From Oceanospirillaceae bacterium (lineage in GTDB: Bacteria > Pseudomonadota > Gammaproteobacteria > Pseudomonadales > Balneatricaceae), in contig JAIBDW010000010.1 of NCBI GenBank assembly GCA_024686035.1, forward strand, positions 1 to 39,078: a stretch of 39,078 nucleotides of DNA, written 5' to 3'. The notes under the pieces are model-generated. The model did not search any database, was not told the DNA's origin, and saw nothing but the letters and a program-made list of their open reading frames with translations. Below, piece after piece: positions 12,099 to 19,121 of the stretch (its first letter is position 1; each line of letters opens with the position of its first letter). The position numbers and the translations under genes were made by a program.

Positions 12099-12437
12099 AT
12101 GCCACATTGTGTCATCGAATTTTCTAACCAACTTAGTGGCAGTGTGACACCCACTCAGCTTTTAAGGTGTGTGTTTGATGCTCATGTAAAATCTGGTTTG
12201 TTTCAAACGGAGCACATTAAAGTGCGCTGCACAGGTTACGACCATCATATTGCAGGCACAGGCTCGGAGCGCTTTATCCACGCCACCTCTCACATCATGG
12301 CAGGGCGCACTGCTGAACAAAAACAACAGCTGAGCAACTTGATAGTGCAAAGTTTGATTGATATCGGCATCACTTGTGCAGCCATGAGCGCACAAGTGGT
12401 AGACCTAGACCCTACCTACGTGACCGTTACCGGCTAG
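12099..12437 (+). CDS. 5-carboxymethyl-2-hydroxymuconate isomerase-like protein
   Basis: Small protein of the tautomerase superfamily, CHMI (HpaF) branch. Met1 is followed by Pro2, the catalytic proline exposed after Met removal in this family. MPHCVIEFS at the start and GRTAEQKQQL in the middle match the CHMI pattern. It has 112 aa and a good Shine-Dalgarno sequence, AGGAG at 12089-12093. No homoprotocatechuate pathway genes are present, so the true substrate is unknown and a generic keto-enol tautomerase role is as likely. It lies 36 nt after hemE and may be transcribed with it. Confidence 0.85.
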   Translation: MPHCVIEFSNQLSGSVTPTQLLRCVFDAHVKSGLFQTEHIKVRCTGYDHHIAGTGSERFIHATSHIMAGRTAEQKQQLSNLIVQSLIDIGITCAAMSAQVVDLDPTYVTVTG

Positions 12438-12453
12438 TTTCCCAAATTAGCAG

Positions 12454-12485
12454 CATTAGCGCCCTAGCAATGGCTGGCGCTAATG
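12454..12485. terminator. Hairpin between convergent genes, probable bidirectional terminator
   Basis: CATTAGCGCC (12454-12463) pairs perfectly with GGCGCTAATG (12476-12485). An inner AGC/GCT pair extends the stem. It sits 16 nt after the plus-strand isomerase stop and 19 nt beyond the minus-strand stop at 12505. Neither side has a strong T-run, so termination may be inefficient or Rho-assisted. Confidence 0.55.
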
Positions 12486-12504
12486 ATCTAAGTGGTATAC
12501 ACGG

Positions 12505-13812
12505 CTATTCAAACTCCAACATCTTAAATATCGTTGCTGCATTTCTTAGGGCAAGCTGCCTGTAGGTTTTCCACTGTATAAATGCCGATTGGTCGATGTT
12601 ATAGGCGTCTGTTAAATCGCCGTCTTCTTCTAACACCATCTCTACTTGCTCAAGCATATAGCTTAAATAATCTTTGGTGTAATAAGTGACGGTGTCTAAA
12701 TCAGTCACACCTCCATGGCCTGGAATGATAATTTGTGGGTTTAATGCCACCAATTTATCCCAGTTTTCTAGCCATTCTCTAATATGAGTGTGCCCAAGAA
12801 TAGGCAGTAATCGCTCATTAAACGCAAAATCTCCTGAGATCAAAAGCTGGTCTTGGGGCATCCACAACTGAATGTCATCCGGGCTATGAGCGTTGCCAAA
12901 GTGCATCAATACAATCTTTTTACCTTGCACAGGGATTACGTATTGGTCTTTGAAGGTTATGTCTGGCATCACTAACTGGGATTTAAAGTACTTATCCTTT
13001 AAGTTATTTTTGGTGCGCTGGATCATTTGTGGTGAGGAATGTTCCAAAATTTCAGGCATGTTTTCATGGGCAATAATCTCAACCCCTTGTTCTTTCCAAT
13101 AACTGCCACCAAACACAGCATGGCCCTGTGCATTTTCGTATACTAGGTATTTAACGGGTAGGTCGGTTACTTTCTTAATCTCTTCGTGCAAGGCTTTAGC
13201 CAGTAAATAACTACCACCACCGTTAAACACCACTACGGCATCATCAGCCACTATAAAGCTTAAATTATTATTGTGGCCCGAGTTTTCATAGGTAGATGGC
13301 TGTGGGGCGCCAATGGCAGAATACACATCCTCAATTACTTTTTGTGGGCGTTGATACAACAGTGAGCTGCTGTCCAGTGTGCCTTTATATAGGTCAAAGC
13401 CCTTTTCTTGCCAGTCAAAATAACCGCCACTATAGTTGCTTACATTGGTATAACCCATCTCCATCAATGTTTTTGCAGCCACGGGGCTGCGCACATTGGT
13501 GCCGCAATAAACCACTATGGGCGTATCAAAAGACGGGGCATTTTCGGCGATACGAAACTCAAGCCAGCCTCTGGGGATATTTATATTTTGGTATAGGCCT
13601 ATGGTGCCAAGCTGCTGTATTTCAAACTGGGTTCGCACATCGATAAGCAGGGTGTCAGGATGATTTTTGATCAGTTGATCCACTTCTTCAGCTGTAATAT
13701 CAGTAATGGTTTTATTGGCAGACTCAAGTATTTGTTGCCCTGTCACGGGTGTATCCAAGGCAAGCGTAGGGTAGGACAAGAGAAGCAAAAGCAAAGACAA
13801 TAATATTTTCAT
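12505..13812 (-). CDS. Exported rhodanese / metallo-beta-lactamase-fold protein
   Basis: Two-domain exported protein. With the ATG at 13812 it begins with a classical signal peptide (MKILLSLLLLLLSYPTLA); an in-frame ATG at 13830 adds six residues, and I use that numbering here. The rhodanese domain at about 45-150 has an active-site loop CGTNVRS with Cys109. The following metallo-beta-lactamase fold resembles SoxH-like periplasmic hydrolases. It keeps His315 (GNAHSPDD), Asp334 (SGDFAF) and His372 (PGHGG), but the first metal motif HxHxDH is replaced by N233-A-Q-G-H-A238. Sulfur chemistry or thiol-ester hydrolysis in the periplasm is a guess from the domains. It converges on the isomerase gene and lies at the edge of the accessory patch. 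Confidence 0.8.
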   Translation of the reverse strand: MKILLSLLLLLLSYPTLALDTPVTGQQILESANKTITDITAEEVDQLIKNHPDTLLIDVRTQFEIQQLGTIGLYQNINIPRGWLEFRIAENAPSFDTPIVVYCGTNVRSPVAAKTLMEMGYTNVSNYSGGYFDWQEKGFDLYKGTLDSSSLLYQRPQKVIEDVYSAIGAPQPSTYENSGHNNNLSFIVADDAVVVFNGGGSYLLAKALHEEIKKVTDLPVKYLVYENAQGHAVFGGSYWKEQGVEIIAHENMPEILEHSSPQMIQRTKNNLKDKYFKSQLVMPDITFKDQYVIPVQGKKIVLMHFGNAHSPDDIQLWMPQDQLLISGDFAFNERLLPILGHTHIREWLENWDKLVALNPQIIIPGHGGVTDLDTVTYYTKDYLSYMLEQVEMVLEEDGDLTDAYNIDQSAFIQWKTYRQLALRNAATIFKMLEFE

Positions 13813-13869
13813 GTGCAATGTGGCCCGCATTAGGTAAGTGATCGTTGTTTTTAAATATATTAGCAGAAA

Positions 13870-13899
13870 ATTATATAATATATTGGGGTGAGATATAAA
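13870..13899 (-). promoter_or_regulatory. Candidate promoter of the rhodanese/MBL gene
   Basis: On the minus strand, TATAAT lies at 13875-13870 with TTTATA at 13899-13894 as a 4/6 -35 box (18-bp spacer). The surroundings are extremely A+T-rich, so chance matches are easy. Transcription would start roughly 50 nt before the gene. Confidence 0.3.
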
Positions 13900-13907
13900 T
13901 AGATGGT

Positions 13908-14333
13908 CTAGCCCTGTTCAGCGCCTGAATTATCACAACAGAATCTAAACAAATATCCATCAGGGTCCTTAACTATAAATTGCTTTTGAACAGCAACTTC
14001 ATCTGCGCATTGGTATTCTTTAGTTTCCATTTCTAGGTAAATTGAAGTGGGTGCTGTGTCTAGCACTCTTGCGTATAGACTCTCAATTTCAAAGACATCC
14101 CATTGAAAATTTACACCTCTGCCAAATGGCTTTTGCAATGTATCAGTTAGCCAACGACGCCCGATACCGTGGACGCCTTCCACCATTATGTCTACGCCAT
14201 CTAATGTAAAGTAGGCAAATTGGTCTTCAACTCGCTCATATTTTATTTCAAAGCCAAATACTTCTACATAAAATGTTTTAGTTACCTCGATATCTTCACA
14301 ATAAAGTTCCGGCACTAATTTGAAATTTGACAT
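13908..14333 (-). CDS. VOC (glyoxalase/bleomycin-resistance fold) family protein
   Basis: 141-aa single-domain VOC protein beginning MSNFKLVPELYC. It carries the family pattern: FYVEVFGF near 21-28, a central GRGVNFQWDV strand near 72-81 and the C-terminal KDPDGYLFRF near 122-131, whose strand normally carries a metal or substrate ligand. GAGG 6-9 nt before the ATG is a usable Shine-Dalgarno sequence. VOC proteins of this type bind or inactivate small molecules and are common passengers in integron cassettes; the substrate cannot be read from sequence. It lies directly downstream of a broken DUF2306 gene. Confidence 0.85.
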   Translation of the reverse strand: MSNFKLVPELYCEDIEVTKTFYVEVFGFEIKYERVEDQFAYFTLDGVDIMVEGVHGIGRRWLTDTLQKPFGRGVNFQWDVFEIESLYARVLDTAPTSIYLEMETKEYQCADEVAVQKQFIVKDPDGYLFRFCCDNSGAEQG

Positions 14334-14367
14334 TTATACCTCTACCAATGGTTTCAATGTGATGCGC

Positions 14368-14489
14368 ACCCAATACCCGATGTTGTGCCGTACCCTTCTT
14401 CCTCAAAAGAACAATTGCACCGAATACTAACGCCAGCATTGCTGAAAGGGTAGAACGGCGCCTAATGGCCCATGGATAAATTCTTCCAT
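14368..14489 (-). pseudogene. Frameshifted, truncated DUF2306-family gene
   Basis: From ATG 14489 the frame reads MEEFIHGPLGAV and then meets a stop. Shifting frame after GAV continues with the pattern LALVFGAIVLLRKKGTAQHR, typical of the start of DUF2306 membrane proteins (a first helix ending in LLRRKGT..HR.LG). Similarity ends at VLG (about 14368), just before the VOC gene, so only about 40 of an expected 130 or more residues remain. A strong Shine-Dalgarno sequence, AGAGGAG (14502-14496), survives. This is a relic left by rearrangement. Confidence 0.7.
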
Positions 14490-14566
14490 TAATGGCTCCT
14501 CTTTGGCTTTACGGACTCATCCAATTCGCAACATCCTTTAGAGCCCTAACAGCCCATTTGTACTTA

Positions 14567-15304
14567 TTATGTGCTAATACCATAATGTAGTTCTCTATGG
14601 CAGTTTGGACACAGTGCAACTGCATTTTGGACTGTATCTTCACCATGCTCTGAAAGCGGTATTGTATGGTGAACCTCTAAATAAGGAGTATGATTCGAAG
14701 CACGAACAAATGGCGCTTCTTTTTTGCAACGCTCGCATCTTCCTGCAGCTCTCAACAAGATCTCCGCTACCACATCTGGATTCCTTATAAACACAGTAGC
14801 AGATACTTGCTTGGTTATTGGTATAGCTTGAGCTTCAAGTAGCCTAGCTCGCCTAATCTGACTATCATCTTTAAGTGATTTAGCTATCTCATGTTCAAAC
14901 TTTTCGTAATTATCAATATTACTACCTAGCTTATCTAAAGCTCCTAAATGCTTTAGATATATCACGTGAACTTTGGGTTGTTTCGAAGAATTTTTACTCT
15001 TCTTCTCGTAGTATTGTAAATGCTGATCCACAGCACTTAAAGCATTACGAAGGTGCAACGAACCAAAGTCACGATAAATATTCGTAAGATAATAGTCTGT
15101 TGCTTCATGGTTTATCGTCCTTTCATAAATACGTCCATCCATCATTCTCAAAAAAACTCGAATATACCCACTAGCAGAACTAGAAGTCATTCCAGCATTC
15201 TTTTCAATATCAGATACTGCAACTTTTAATGATACGCTTTTTGAGCGCACAAGCTTTGCATACTTGTAAGCTTCAGAAAATTGCTCTACTCCAATCTTTT
15301 GCAT
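14567..15304 (-). CDS. HNH endonuclease family protein
   Basis: A 245-aa protein ending in a clear HNH domain: a CERC pair, then VHHTIPLSEHGEDTVQNAVALCPNCHREL. This gives a zinc-binding CxxC...CxxC frame around the catalytic HH and the final H. The N-terminal 150 residues are a helical, basic region of no family I recognise. I start at ATG 15304, 22 nt inside the integron core GTTATAC, with AGAGG about 9 nt upstream. The frame stays open further upstream to 15406, but that part lies inside the attC site. Function is unknown: a restriction- or defence-type nuclease is plausible, a homing function less so. No closing attC was found on its other side. Confidence 0.82.
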   Translation of the reverse strand: MQKIGVEQFSEAYKYAKLVRSKSVSLKVAVSDIEKNAGMTSSSASGYIRVFLRMMDGRIYERTINHEATDYYLTNIYRDFGSLHLRNALSAVDQHLQYYEKKSKNSSKQPKVHVIYLKHLGALDKLGSNIDNYEKFEHEIAKSLKDDSQIRRARLLEAQAIPITKQVSATVFIRNPDVVAEILLRAAGRCERCKKEAPFVRASNHTPYLEVHHTIPLSEHGEDTVQNAVALCPNCHRELHYGIST

Positions 15305-15325
15305 TATTGAGGCCTCTAAGAATAC

Positions 15326-15429
15326 GTATAACGCATTGCTCAGCGTGTTGACGAAAGTGGCGGTTCTTTTGCAGTCTTTTAGCAAAAGAAGTGACGCTTT
15401 TGGCAATCCGATGCAGCAATTTGTTATAC
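15326..15429 (-). repeat. Integron attC recombination site (104 nt)
   Basis: Read on the minus strand, the site starts GTATAAC (R''), AA, ATTGCT... and ends ...AGCAAT (L'), GC, GTTATAC (R'). The outer arms are therefore perfect 7+6-bp inverted repeats interrupted by the usual unpaired dinucleotide. The centre holds a perfect 9-bp stem, TTCTTTTGC (15364-15372) with GCAAAAGAA (15382-15390). Size, core sequences and asymmetry match attC sites of chromosomal integrons. The DinB stop codon is 1 bp away, as in compact cassettes. Confidence 0.72.
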
Positions 15430-15430
15430 C

Positions 15431-15967
15431 TTACTTCACATTTGGTACGTTAACCAATAAGTCTGTGACACCAATATCTATGCCTTGCTGATATAGCAAA
15501 GTAGATACCTGACCACGATGATGTGTTTGATGATTAAAAAAATGCTGCAATACGTGACCAAAGTTTTTAATGAACGCCTGACCTTTGGTATTTTTATAGG
15601 AAAATGGTTCAGAAATAGCCTTTTCAGTAAGCTCTTTAGTAAAAAGTTTAATCACTTCATCCATTTTTCCCCGTTTTTCTTTTAACACACCACTTTCTGA
15701 ATACAGAATAGCATCAAGTGATTTTGGTGATTCTAATGCCCGAACATAATCAAGTACTGAAAAGACTTCTAGATGATTGGCAAAGCGTTGCAGCCAAATA
15801 GTATCACCAACAAGGATATGATTTAAGGTGTTAATAATTGAACCAAAAAATGCACCTTGGTCTTTAGCCAAATCAGTTTCACTTAACTTAGAAGCAGCTT
15901 GATAAATATTTTCATTCATCCCTTGGTTATACTCTGCCATCAGCTCGAAATTAGATTTAAGTGACAT
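15431..15967 (-). CDS. DinB family putative metalloenzyme
   Basis: A 178-aa four-helix DinB/YfiT-like protein. The expected metal-binding histidines are visible: NTLNHILVGD in the second helix and the final HQTHHRGQVSTLL. The start at ATG 15967 is fixed by AGGAG at 15976-15972, 4 nt upstream, and by the cassette boundary just before it. The open frame extending to 16015 is not used. Members act as thiol-dependent S-transferases or hydrolases on small molecules, and many are stress or detoxification genes; the substrate is unknown. The gene is a cassette passenger, so it may depend on an external promoter. Confidence 0.88.
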   Translation of the reverse strand: MSLKSNFELMAEYNQGMNENIYQAASKLSETDLAKDQGAFFGSIINTLNHILVGDTIWLQRFANHLEVFSVLDYVRALESPKSLDAILYSESGVLKEKRGKMDEVIKLFTKELTEKAISEPFSYKNTKGQAFIKNFGHVLQHFFNHQTHHRGQVSTLLYQQGIDIGVTDLLVNVPNVK

Positions 15968-15993
15968 AACTCTCCTAGGGTATAACAGCTGAT

Positions 15994-16017
15994 TTATGAG
16001 GCCAACTGGCCTCATAA
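15994..16017 (-). repeat. Strong hairpin beside the upstream cassette boundary, possible degenerate attC
   Basis: TATGAGGCC (15995-16003) and GGCCTCATA (16008-16016) form a perfect stem with a 4-nt loop. It lies next to GTTATAC (15986-15980). An AATTAAC on the minus strand at 16042-16036 could be the other core of a 63-nt attC. However, the arms between core and hairpin pair poorly, so this is either a decayed attC or an unrelated hairpin. Confidence 0.35.
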
Positions 16018-16116
16018 TAATTAGAGGGCCGCTCCGTTAATTATTCCACTCATCTCAATTAGCTTTTAAGTAATTGAAATTAATAAAGTTAATTTTTCAG
16101 CAACATTACTCTTCAT

Positions 16117-16139
16117 ACAAAAAGAGCCGATTGCGCTCT
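16117..16139 (-). terminator. Probable intrinsic terminator on the minus strand
   Basis: Minus-strand AGAGC (16139-16135), a 7-nt loop and GCTCT (16127-16123) are followed by TTTT. The stem is short (5 bp) but the U-tract is right. It lies 217 nt beyond the ybaK stop and would separate ybaK transcription from the DinB cassette. The rest of the 388-nt gap 15968-16355 is A+T-rich. Apart from the cassette boundary, the hairpin at 15994-16017 and two 4-bp hairpins near 16250-16303, I see nothing in it. Confidence 0.45.
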
Positions 16140-16355
16140 CTAATAATAAATGCGAGCTTTGCTGTATGTATAAACATTTCCATGGCCACAGATACGGCTA
16201 TATTGTTCAGATAATATGTAACTTATAGTAATAATGCAAATTAAGAAGCGGCACTAAGCCGATAAATAAAATTCGGGCGAGTTTCCCGCAGCAGCATAAG
16301 CTTTGCGCTGTATAGCAGTGGGGGTTTTGGTGTAGTGGGTGTGAGGGTGGGTTAT

Positions 16356-16820
16356 CTAGGTAAGGCCAGCAAATGTGGCATTGGTGGCAGTGGCCAAATC
16401 TTGTGCGGCAAGCTCTATTTCTAGGCCGCGGTGGCCGCCGCTTACATACATGCTGTTATGGCTTAATGCGCTTTCATCTATCACCGTGAGCAATGGGCGT
16501 TTTTGCCCCAAAGGGCTCACGCCGCCTAGCACATAGCCACTGCTGCGGCTTACTGCGGTAGGATTTGCCATGGCTACCTTTTTTGCACCTATGGCTTTGG
16601 CCATACGCTTCAAGTTTAGTTGATGGCCCACGGGCAGCAAGGCTACGGCTAGGGTATTGGCATGGGTTTCTACGACTAGAGTTTTAAACACTATATCTGC
16701 ATCCACGCCTAGCTTGGTGGCGGCTTCTAATCCATAAGAGGCTGCGCCAGTGTCATGTGTGTATTCATGCAGGCTATAGGCTATGCCTAGTTTTTTAAGC
16801 TGATCAATGGCTGGAGTCAT
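16356..16820 (-). CDS. ybaK: Cys-tRNA(Pro)/Cys-tRNA(Cys) deacylase
   Basis: Trans-editing hydrolase that removes cysteine mischarged onto tRNA-Pro. The 154 aa match YbaK. The conserved Lys46 in VFKTLVV sits at the same number as in the Haemophilus and E. coli proteins. GYVLGGVSPLG and SGGHRGLEIEL are family signatures. The ATG at 16820 has no visible Shine-Dalgarno sequence. It is a stand-alone gene between the cassette patch and the flavin oxidoreductase. Confidence 0.94.
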   Translation of the reverse strand: MTPAIDQLKKLGIAYSLHEYTHDTGAASYGLEAATKLGVDADIVFKTLVVETHANTLAVALLPVGHQLNLKRMAKAIGAKKVAMANPTAVSRSSGYVLGGVSPLGQKRPLLTVIDESALSHNSMYVSGGHRGLEIELAAQDLATATNATFAGLT

Positions 16821-17045
16821 GGGTTTTTTGCTATTTTTTGCTATTTATAGGTGAGCGCTTATGGGCCAGTGCTATAGCCTACATGTTACCCCTATATGAA
16901 GAAGGAATCGAGCTTGTAGCGCAGTATCGTGGGCTAGATGCCACGCTGTATGAAAAGGCATTGTTGGTGGTGAGGTTCGGCGATATAATAGCAGTTGAAG
17001 TCCCCGATATTTGATTGATAAGGAATACAAAAGATTAATACCACC

Positions 17046-18221
17046 TTGCTGAAAAGCTCACTACACCTTCCATGTGGCCTGATATTAAAAAATAGGTTGG
17101 CCAAGTCTGCCATGTCAGACTCTTTGGCAAATGGTAAAGGTGACTCTACACCGGCACAAGCCAAGCTATATGAGCGCTGGGCAAAAGGTGGTGTTGGCTT
17201 GTCTATCGTAGGCGAAGTGCAAGGTGATGCCCGCTACCCAGAAAAGCCAGGCAACTTGGTATTTCATGAATCCTCACACCTAAAAGCACTACAAACTTTA
17301 GTGAAAAAAGCCACGGTTAACGGCGCGCATTTATGGGCTCAGTTGGGCCATGCTGGGGCGCTTTCTCACCCGCCCATCAGTCAGCCTGTAGGCCCGTCTG
17401 CATTAGATGTGGCAGGCATACAGTGCCGGGCATTATTGGTCAATGAGGTGCAGCAGCTGCCTGCAATGTTTGCAAAAACAGCGCTTTTTGCCAAAAATGT
17501 GGGTTTTGGTGGTGTGCAAATTCATGCGGCTCATGGGTTTTTATTGAGTCAGTTTTTGTCGCCCTTGTTTAATTCTAGACAAGACAGCTATGGCGGGTCT
17601 ATTGAAGCACGCGCTAGTATTATTGTAGAAACCATTAAAAAAGTGCGTAAAGCCGTAGGGCCAAGATTCCCGATCGGCATCAAGATCAATTCATCAGACA
17701 TGATAGAAGGCGGCTTAACACCAAAGGATGCCTTAGAATTTGTCCGCATACTTGATGGCACTTCAATAGATTTGATCGAAATAAGCGGAGGCACCTATTT
17801 TCCGGGCACTAAGTCTAGCTCTGAAGGGGCGGCGAAGGGGCCTTATTTTCTTGATTTTGCTGAGCAAGCACGCGGGGCAACGAAGATTCCACTGATGCTC
17901 ACAGGTGGTTTTAAGTCTCACCAGCAAGCAGTGGATGCCTTGGCAAGTGGCCATGTGGATCTAGTAGGTTTGGCTAGGGCTTTAGTGGTGGAGCCAAATG
18001 TGGCCAATCTATGGCTAGCCAAAGAGGTCAGTGATCCTAGTTTCCCTAGCTTTGAATCCACACCTGAAGGCGGTGTAACGGCGTGGTACACCATGAGGCT
18101 TAGTGCTTTAAGCCAGGGCCATGAGGATGACTTCTCACTAAGCCCAGCCGACGCCCTAGCCATTTATGAGCAGCGAGATAAGCTGCGGTCTGTGCAATGG
18201 CTAAAACGCTTTAACAAATAG
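17046..18221 (+). CDS. NADH:flavin oxidoreductase (Old Yellow Enzyme family)
   Basis: FMN-dependent alpha/beta-barrel oxidoreductase, about 391 aa, that reduces enones or related electrophiles with NAD(P)H. Seen: AKSAMSDSLA near residue 20 (start of the FMN site), WAQLGHAG near 98, the His160/His163 pair in VQIHAAHGFLLSQFLSP, a DSYGGSIEAR segment, and VGLARALV for the phosphate site. The start is unclear. No ATG exists before residue 23 and a stop lies at 17019-17021. TTG 17046 is used here, but AAGGA (17020-17024) is 21 nt away from it and only 9 nt from ATT 17034, which gives MNTTLLKSSLHLPCG. The physiological substrate is unknown. Confidence 0.88.
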   Translation: MLKSSLHLPCGLILKNRLAKSAMSDSLANGKGDSTPAQAKLYERWAKGGVGLSIVGEVQGDARYPEKPGNLVFHESSHLKALQTLVKKATVNGAHLWAQLGHAGALSHPPISQPVGPSALDVAGIQCRALLVNEVQQLPAMFAKTALFAKNVGFGGVQIHAAHGFLLSQFLSPLFNSRQDSYGGSIEARASIIVETIKKVRKAVGPRFPIGIKINSSDMIEGGLTPKDALEFVRILDGTSIDLIEISGGTYFPGTKSSSEGAAKGPYFLDFAEQARGATKIPLMLTGGFKSHQQAVDALASGHVDLVGLARALVVEPNVANLWLAKEVSDPSFPSFESTPEGGVTAWYTMRLSALSQGHEDDFSLSPADALAIYEQRDKLRSVQWLKRFNK

Positions 18222-18244
18222 GTATTAGGCGCCTTTTTGACACC

Positions 18245-18946
18245 TTAATTTTTTTGATACATTAAATCCCACACCCCATGGCCTTTGCCCTCACCACGGC
18301 GTTGAAACTTGGTGCTAGGGCGAAAGTCTGGCTGGGGTGAATATTGCTCTGGCCCCGCTTGGTTGCTATAGCCTGGGGCAGGCTCCATCACTTCCATCAT
18401 GTGTTCTGCGTAGGGCTGCCAATCTGTGGCCATGTGGAATACACCACCTTCGCCAAGCTTTTTACGAATATCTTGAGCAAAGTCTGGCTGCACTATGCGG
18501 CGCTTGTTGTGTTTCTTTTTGTGCCATGGGTCTGGAAAAAATAGCTGCACACCGCTTAAACTTCCATCTTTAATGCACTGCTCCATCACTTCTATGGCGT
18601 CATCACAAAACACCCGCACATTACTTAGCTCTTGGGTGGCTAGGTTATTCAGTAGTCGGCCCACCCCCGGGCGATGTACTTCTATGCCAATATAGTTGTT
18701 TTCTGGCATGGTGGCGGCCATGGTGGAAAGCGAGTCGCCCATGCCAAAACCAATTTCCATAATCACTGGGTGGTCGTTACCAAAGATCTCAGCAAAGTCT
18801 AGCGGCCCTTTATCTAAGGTTAAACCATACCGTGGCCAATAGTGCTCTAAGGCGTGTTCTTGCGAGGGCGTCATACGTCCGGCACGTTTTACAAAGCTGC
18901 GAATACGGCGTGGGTTTTCAATATCAGGGGTTAAATCAGAATACAT
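18245..18946 (-). CDS. trmB: tRNA (guanine-N7-)-methyltransferase
   Basis: Methylates N7 of G46 in tRNA using SAM. The SAM motif EIGFGMG is at residues 64-70, the acidic CDDAIEVM at 114-121 and the catalytic/tRNA-binding [15 protein letters not shown] at 136-150. FHMATDW lies further on. The 233 aa are normal. The gene converges on the oxidoreductase (23 nt between stops) and diverges from hemC. No good Shine-Dalgarno sequence is visible before the ATG at 18946. Confidence 0.96.
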   Translation of the reverse strand: MYSDLTPDIENPRRIRSFVKRAGRMTPSQEHALEHYWPRYGLTLDKGPLDFAEIFGNDHPVIMEIGFGMGDSLSTMAATMPENNYIGIEVHRPGVGRLLNNLATQELSNVRVFCDDAIEVMEQCIKDGSLSGVQLFFPDPWHKKKHNKRRIVQPDFAQDIRKKLGEGGVFHMATDWQPYAEHMMEVMEPAPGYSNQAGPEQYSPQPDFRPSTKFQRRGEGKGHGVWDLMYQKN

Positions 18947-19121
18947 AAATAAAGTCTTAGTAGATATGGGGCTGCTTAATGATCATTTTACCTATTACTG
19001 AGCAATAAATCAGCATGATGATGCCGTGTATATTACATGCTATCTTGCGCACTATCTCACACAAAAAGCAGAGCAATTTGGTACACTAGGTTATCTTCTA
19101 ACATTTAACGATTTTTTACCT

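Larger units (their letters stand above)
15326..15986 (-). mobile_element. Gene cassette carrying the DinB gene
   Basis: The segment is bounded by two identical GTTATAC cores on the minus strand: 15986-15980 upstream of the gene and 15332-15326 at the end of the attC. It contains one gene with its Shine-Dalgarno sequence right after the first core and its stop 1 bp before attC. This is the exact layout of an integron cassette of about 650 bp. No integrase gene is present in the window, so it looks like an integrase-less attC cluster or an orphan cassette. Confidence 0.6.

Noticed and set aside
14421-14450. TACTAACGCC...GCATTGCTG as a second attC arm
   Set aside because: It resembles the real attC arm, but the bases encode the conserved DUF2306 motif and no inverted partner is present.
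14534-14560. GTTAGGG on the minus strand as the closing attC core of an HNH cassette
   Set aside because: The last base does not fit GTTRRRY, no partner RYYYAAC core lies at a suitable distance and no arms pair; the HNH gene therefore has no demonstrated second cassette end.
15305-15406. N-terminal extension of the HNH protein
   Set aside because: The frame is open but lies inside the attC site, and a better start with a ribosome site is at 15304 just after the recombination core.
12505-16820. CRISPR array, prophage or insertion sequence in the accessory patch
   Set aside because: No regularly spaced repeats, transposase, phage genes or terminal inverted repeats were seen; the attC site explains the mobility signal.
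18205-18245. AGGCGCCTTTTT as a terminator between the oxidoreductase and trmB
   Set aside because: The G/C palindrome GGCGCC has no loop, so it cannot form a stable hairpin; only the T-run looks right.
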